From: CALBGR01 sp964499935
Lineage (GTDB): Bacteria > Patescibacteriota > Saccharimonadia > Saccharimonadales > UBA4665
Direction: 5' to 3'
Assembly (NCBI GenBank): GCA_964499935.1
Contig: CAZCMS010000001.1
Location: 62,001-126,000, forward strand
DNA length: 64,000 bases
Below the pieces are notes generated by a model, which had not been told where the DNA came from, did no database searches, and was given only the letters and a program-made list of their open reading frames with translations. Position numbers and translations under genes: made by a program. Of this stretch, positions 59,609-64,000 are shown in pieces. Positions within the stretch are counted from its first letter, which is position 1; each line of letters starts with the position of its first letter.

Positions 59609-60805
59609 ATGTTGAATGATGTAGCAATAAATGTACAGGAGATAACTAAAACTTTTAAATTACCTCATGAGAAACATGCCTCGGTAAAAAGTGCTTTCAT
59701 AAACTTCTATAAACGAAAAAAAGGGTACGAGAAACAACAAGTCTTGAATGGTGTTTCGTTTGAAGTAAAAAAAGGTGAATTTTTTGGCATTGTGGGTCGC
59801 AATGGTAGTGGCAAAAGCACACTCCTTAAGTTATTAGCAGGTATATATACACCTGACTCTGGTGATATTAAGGTAAGTGGAAAACTAACTCCTTTCATTG
59901 AGCTGGGAGTCGGGTTTAACCCAGAGCTTTCAGGACGAGAAAATGTGTTTTTGAATGGCGCTCTCCTAGGTTTTAACCGCAAGGAAATGGAAGTGATGTA
60001 TGATGAGATTGTTGCGTTTGCCGAGCTTGAGCGTTTTATGGATCAAAAACTTAAAAATTACTCCTCTGGGATGCAGGTTCGTTTGGCGTTTTCTATAGCT
60101 ATTCGTGCCAACACAGATATTTTAGTACTTGATGAGGTGTTGGCTGTTGGTGATGAGGCCTTTCAAAAAAAATGCTATCAATATTTTGCACAACTGAAAA
60201 AAAATAAAAAAACAGTTATTCTCGTGACTCATGATATGGATGCCGTGCAGCGATTTTGTGACAAGGCCGTCATTATTGAGAAAGGCAACATTATCACCGA
60301 AGGTAACCCAGCAAAAGTTGCTCAAGGATACCGAGAACTATTCATGGGCGAAAGCATTGTTGGGAAAACAAATAAAAATCATAAAAAAGAGCAAGGGAAT
60401 AACTTAAACAAACAACCTATTGATATTACTGCTACACTTTTGAGGTCGGAAAAAACAATAAAAATGAATGTAAAGCTTTTACCAAAAGAAAATATAGAAG
60501 ATTCTATAGTGTCGCTTTTTCTGGATCGAGACACAGGCGAACAAGTATATCGGTTTTCATCTGATGAAAAAATAGGACGTTCTTTTAACTTGAGGAAAAA
60601 TAAGCCTATTAATATCAATCTAGAGATACAAGATATTTTTCCGAACGGAATATTTACATTAAGAGCTTCTGTGAAAAGTCGAGATCGGGCGTATGAATAT
60701 GCATCAGTTGGCGACCTGGCAGAGTTCGAAGTAGATCGACGAGTCGGAGGAGTTTCTGAATGGGATATTCACTGGCAACCAAACGAAAAATATACCATAG
60801 AATAG
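59609..60805 (+). CDS. ABC polysaccharide exporter ATPase (Wzt/TagH-like)
   Basis: 398 residues. Walker A GRNGSGKST (about 69-77), signature NYSSGMQVRLAF, Walker B DILVLDEVLAVGD, and a C-terminal carbohydrate-binding Wzt-type domain (about 270-398). It exports a lipid-linked glycan with the preceding permease. The C-terminal domain suggests recognition of a finished or terminated chain. Confidence 0.93.
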   Translation: MLNDVAINVQEITKTFKLPHEKHASVKSAFINFYKRKKGYEKQQVLNGVSFEVKKGEFFGIVGRNGSGKSTLLKLLAGIYTPDSGDIKVSGKLTPFIELGVGFNPELSGRENVFLNGALLGFNRKEMEVMYDEIVAFAELERFMDQKLKNYSSGMQVRLAFSIAIRANTDILVLDEVLAVGDEAFQKKCYQYFAQLKKNKKTVILVTHDMDAVQRFCDKAVIIEKGNIITEGNPAKVAQGYRELFMGESIVGKTNKNHKKEQGNNLNKQPIDITATLLRSEKTIKMNVKLLPKENIEDSIVSLFLDRDTGEQVYRFSSDEKIGRSFNLRKNKPININLEIQDIFPNGIFTLRASVKSRDRAYEYASVGDLAEFEVDRRVGGVSEWDIHWQPNEKYTIE

Positions 60806-60814
60806 CGTGGTTAT

Positions 60815-63346
60815 ATGGGTGAAAAAAAACCGACAATAAAACGAGCAATCAAAGCTAAGTTAAAAGGTCAAAAATTATATGATCCTAGTGTCTTTCTGTC
60901 ACCCAAAAGAATAGATATTGCTGCAAAAACCATCTTTGCCCGAGCGTATCTAGAGGGCAATTCTTCTAAGTGGCCAGAACAAGTCTATAAGGAGCATATC
61001 AGGGCGTTTAATAATTTTTATGAAAAAGAACCTCTAAAGAATAGTTACGCAGATTTTAAGAATAGCTTCATAAACACAATTGAAAGCGTAAAAAGCGATC
61101 ATAACTGGAAGCATACCGCACCTGTTGAGAGAAAAAATAACTATCTTATAAATGGCGCACATCGTGCAGCAGCTTCAATTGTTCTTAGCGATAAAATTAA
61201 TACAATCATTCCAAAAGAAACGTACGAACACAGCTGGAACTACGAGTTTTTTGGATCTAATAGAGGAAAAATATCAAAAATTAGTGAAGAAGTTTTAGAC
61301 TACATGACAATTGAATATGTTTCACTTAAAAAGAAAAATATTTTTATAGCAATCATATTCCCGACAGCAGAGGGTCTACGACAGGAAGCGTATGAGCATT
61401 TGGTGAAGTTGGGCGAGATCGTAAATATGAAAACATTCAAGCATGATGAGTTTGTCGGCAAAGAAGTCATCAAGCAACTATACTTTAATAGCAAGAATGA
61501 TGAATGGAACTATGGACTAGATTTTGAAAACGCAAATAACAAAGCAGGGTTTTGCTTTGATGGTTCTGATGACCTGCAAGTGTATGTCATTGAGGCAAAT
61601 CTTGATGAAACAACACGAGTAAAGGAAAAGCAGTATCTTCGTGGCCTTTGGAATAAAGATAAGCATTCCATACACATCACTGATACAGCAGAAGAAGCAA
61701 ATCGCGTAGTCCGTATGTTCTTTAATGAAAATTCTCGGCGATTTATGAAGATTAATCGCAAGCAAGAGTTTGCAAGCCAAAAAATGTACGACATGTTTAA
61801 TGAATATATGTATTTAGCCCCTAAGGATGTGCACGAACGGGAGAAGATTGCGATTGAAGGTAGTGCAGTTTTAGACTTGTTTAATATTCGTGCTGGTCAA
61901 GATATCGATTATATTTCTCGAGATAAAGAAATTGTCTTCAGAAGTGATAATATTGAAAAGCACGACGAGAAGGAGAATAAGTATCATTCCGATACTATTG
62001 ATGAAATTGTAACAAATCCTAAGTACCATTTTTATTATAAGGGATATAAGTTTGTAGATATTTTAGAGCTGCACAAATACAAACAAAACAGGAGCAAAAA
62101 AGGCGAACAGAAGGATCTTAATGACAATGAGTTAATAAGTAATTTTCTTAACACGAGCTCTACGCGTAATGTGGCTTCAAGTAAAGAACGTAAAAGCCTA
62201 CCCTTGGTCTCAGTTGTTATTCCTGTTTATAATGTAGAGAAATTTCTATCAACGTGTGTTAATAGTGTTATATGTCAGACATACAAAAATATTGAAATAA
62301 TATTGGTTAATGATGGTTCTACCGATGCTTCAGGCGGGATATGTGATGAGTTTTCTGAAAAGCACAATTATATAAAAGTTATCCATAAACAAAACCAGGG
62401 TCTTAATATGGCTCGAAAGACAGGTTTTGAAAATTCACAAGGAGAGCGAATACTATTTATTGATAGCGATGATGCGTTACATTCACGGGCAATAGAGGTT
62501 ATGGTTGATGCAACCCGGGGTCATCAATCAAGTATTGTGATCGGGGGATATCGTAACTTCTCAAGTAATCACGAGATAGCTACCATGTCAAAAATCGGCA
62601 GTCCGCAAATAGTTTACGAAAAAAGTAAAGACAAGGCTATTCGTTGGTTGATCTCTGGTGCGCCATACAGAAATGTTTTTATGCAAACAGCATGGATGAA
62701 ATTATATCCAAGACAAGTTATCGCTAATATTGATTGGAGTTACTCAGATTATCGAGCAAACGAAGATGAATTTATGGCTATTCAGTACTATAAGAACTTA
62801 ACGCAAGGCGTTGTTATAGTCCCGGAGGAGCTATATTATTATCGTCTCAACCAAAATTCCATAACGCGTAGCAAATTCAAAAATGAATTTCAAAATAGAT
62901 CACTAGATAAATTTGAAACAATAGAGAAGCTCTACCAAGAAAGTTTAGAATCATTTGGCGAGAAATTCGAGCAAGATATATTGTTGCGATTTACAAATCA
63001 ATTCCTGGGCTACATGGAGCAGTACATGAGGAACGGGCATCTAGATGACAACGTTGTTGAAAGTTACAATTTATATTTTATGCCCAAAATAGAGCAAATT
63101 ACAAAGGTCAAGAATCAGCTCGATGAGCCTTATAGAAGTCAATTCTTGATCTTAAGTAAAAATGGTGTTTTCGGTCTCGTGTACTATTTTTTACATCAGC
63201 AAAAGAATCACATCAATAATCTTGAGCACATGTTAGCGCAGAGAGATAGTGAGCTTGCGGTGTTGCATCAACCAGGAGTTCGGCTCTCTGTTCGAAAGTT
63301 CGCTGGGTCTATCAAGCGTAGGATACGAAGAGTCTTTAAGAAATAA
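60815..63346 (+). CDS. Two-domain glycosyltransferase (ParB-like N-terminus plus GT2)
   Basis: 843 residues. The N-terminal half (about 1-450) contains NYLINGAHRAAASIVLSDK (about 109-127), resembling the nucleotide-binding ParB/sulfiredoxin motif seen in some envelope enzymes. The C-terminal GT2 domain starts near 463 (LPLVSVVIPVYNVEKFLSTC), with LVNDGSTDASGG and the FIDSDDALHS metal motif. A basic C-terminal tail ends it. It probably completes or modifies the exported glycan. The start is 9 bp after the ATPase stop. Confidence 0.85.
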   Translation: MGEKKPTIKRAIKAKLKGQKLYDPSVFLSPKRIDIAAKTIFARAYLEGNSSKWPEQVYKEHIRAFNNFYEKEPLKNSYADFKNSFINTIESVKSDHNWKHTAPVERKNNYLINGAHRAAASIVLSDKINTIIPKETYEHSWNYEFFGSNRGKISKISEEVLDYMTIEYVSLKKKNIFIAIIFPTAEGLRQEAYEHLVKLGEIVNMKTFKHDEFVGKEVIKQLYFNSKNDEWNYGLDFENANNKAGFCFDGSDDLQVYVIEANLDETTRVKEKQYLRGLWNKDKHSIHITDTAEEANRVVRMFFNENSRRFMKINRKQEFASQKMYDMFNEYMYLAPKDVHEREKIAIEGSAVLDLFNIRAGQDIDYISRDKEIVFRSDNIEKHDEKENKYHSDTIDEIVTNPKYHFYYKGYKFVDILELHKYKQNRSKKGEQKDLNDNELISNFLNTSSTRNVASSKERKSLPLVSVVIPVYNVEKFLSTCVNSVICQTYKNIEIILVNDGSTDASGGICDEFSEKHNYIKVIHKQNQGLNMARKTGFENSQGERILFIDSDDALHSRAIEVMVDATRGHQSSIVIGGYRNFSSNHEIATMSKIGSPQIVYEKSKDKAIRWLISGAPYRNVFMQTAWMKLYPRQVIANIDWSYSDYRANEDEFMAIQYYKNLTQGVVIVPEELYYYRLNQNSITRSKFKNEFQNRSLDKFETIEKLYQESLESFGEKFEQDILLRFTNQFLGYMEQYMRNGHLDDNVVESYNLYFMPKIEQITKVKNQLDEPYRSQFLILSKNGVFGLVYYFLHQQKNHINNLEHMLAQRDSELAVLHQPGVRLSVRKFAGSIKRRIRRVFKK

Positions 63347-63372
63347 TCAAAGGTGGGGAAAGAGACTCTATA

Positions 63373-64000
63373 TTAATTTATTGTCCAGCCTGCAACCGGG
63401 CTCCATGTAGCTTTGCCACGTTCAAAATTCTGCCATCGTACATCATTTAATTCTATTTTTCTTGCACTTGTAGGCTTGCCAAGTCGACCTAGGCTACCTC
63501 CATACTGTTTCCAGAATGTGTAAAATCCACCCTGCACTTCCCAGGCTCCAGTATTTTGACTCCATATTATTGTTCCGTTTTCAAAGTTTTGCCACATACG
63601 GCCATCGGACTCGGTGATTACTGAACTTTGTGGTGTTCCGAGATCGCCGGTACTACCACCCAATTGATGCCATCTAGTATAGATAGTGCCAAACAAAGCC
63701 TCGTATGCGGGCGACTGACTATTCTTTTGGATCAAATATCCCTTCTCGAACTGCTGCCATACACGACCGTCTAATTCGGACACTTGATTTGATACAGGCT
63801 TACCAAGTTTACCAGTACTACCACCAAGACTCTTCCATTTCTCGTGAATTGCACCGTTTCTTATAATCCATGTATTACTGTTATTTGTAAGAGCTAGGCC
63901 TCCATCAAAATATTGCCAGACTCGACCGTCGCTTGATTCCCTCACAGCATCCATGGTTGGTGCTTTCAAGGTTGCTTGATTACCTTGCCATCTTTGGTAA
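63373..64000 (-). CDS. LGFP-repeat surface protein, partial (cut by window edge)
   Basis: At least 208 codons; the 5' end lies beyond base 64000. Repeats of about 53 residues with W-x2-LGGSTGKLGKPxS and a DGRVWQ(Q/Y)FExG segment appear three to four times. LGFP repeats occur in secreted, wall-associated proteins of Actinobacteria and some CPR bacteria and are thought to bind envelope components. It is convergent with the GT gene. The frame stays open to the window end, so the first in-frame ATG (63967-63969) is probably internal. Confidence 0.85.
   Translation of the reverse strand, partial: YQRWQGNQATLKAPTMDAVRESSDGRVWQYFDGGLALTNNSNTWIIRNGAIHEKWKSLGGSTGKLGKPVSNQVSELDGRVWQQFEKGYLIQKNSQSPAYEALFGTIYTRWHQLGGSTGDLGTPQSSVITESDGRMWQNFENGTIIWSQNTGAWEVQGGFYTFWKQYGGSLGRLGKPTSARKIELNDVRWQNFERGKATWSPVAGWTIN

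Noticed and set aside
1..64000. Alternative genetic code 25 (TGA as glycine) as in Gracilibacteria
   Set aside because: Several genes end at TGA in positions that match family length and operon overlaps (for example the ATGA between the methyltransferase and nuclease genes).

Overview
The window looks like a chromosomal segment of a Candidatus Saccharibacteria (TM7) or closely related CPR bacterium. The case rests on gene content. There is a standard bacterial replication-origin block (recF-dnaN-dnaA-oriC-rpmH-rnpA-yidC-jag). A type IV secretion/pilus locus carries a long tandem set of VirB2/TrbC-like pilins and very large peptidoglycan hydrolases. Core genes are small and stripped down (a MurE without its usual N-terminal domain, a 45-codon L34), and tRNAs have encoded CCA ends. 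TGA is used as a stop, so this is not a code-25 lineage. Species cannot be assigned from the sequence alone.

Layout. 1-7.7 kb: arginyl-tRNA synthetase (cut by the window edge), a DUF1361 membrane protein, a sugar-phosphate isomerase, small hypothetical proteins, a TrmB-like regulator, and groES-groEL under a CIRCE/HrcA operator. 7.7-20.4 kb: housekeeping genes (amidinotransferase-like enzyme, murE, a LysM-like membrane protein, a PP2C-like phosphatase, tsaD, valS) interleaved with five orphan genes, called A to E here. 20.4-30.2 kb: XRE-HAD fusion, HIT protein, four tRNAs, NUDIX, a ferric-reductase-like/DUF1775 cluster, a type II restriction-modification pair, ComF and Hsp20. 30.2-49.5 kb: a nine-gene VirB2-like array on the minus strand, facing away from VirB6-, PrgI- and VirB4-like proteins and two giant wall hydrolases. 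49.5-55.6 kb: the origin block. 55.6-64 kb: a ParA-like ATPase and a cell-envelope polysaccharide cluster (glycosyltransferases, Wzm/Wzt-type ABC exporter, LGFP-repeat surface protein).

The most unusual part is the set of orphan genes A-E. Ordinary genes here mostly appear leaderless, with a -10 box ending 5-9 nt before the start codon. The orphan genes instead have 5' leaders, Shine-Dalgarno sequences, visibly more GC-rich and differently composed coding sequence, no recognisable homologues, and a stable folded RNA shortly downstream of the stop codon. For D and E that RNA is a complete type III hammerhead ribozyme on the coding strand. A and C carry three-way junctions, and B carries two long hairpins. 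A and E also have perfect 13-nt and 12-nt complementarity between their 5' and 3' untranslated regions. I infer a class of mRNAs with processed or closed ends, possibly of mobile or phage origin. The ribozyme cores and inverted repeats are read directly from the sequence; the function is unknown.
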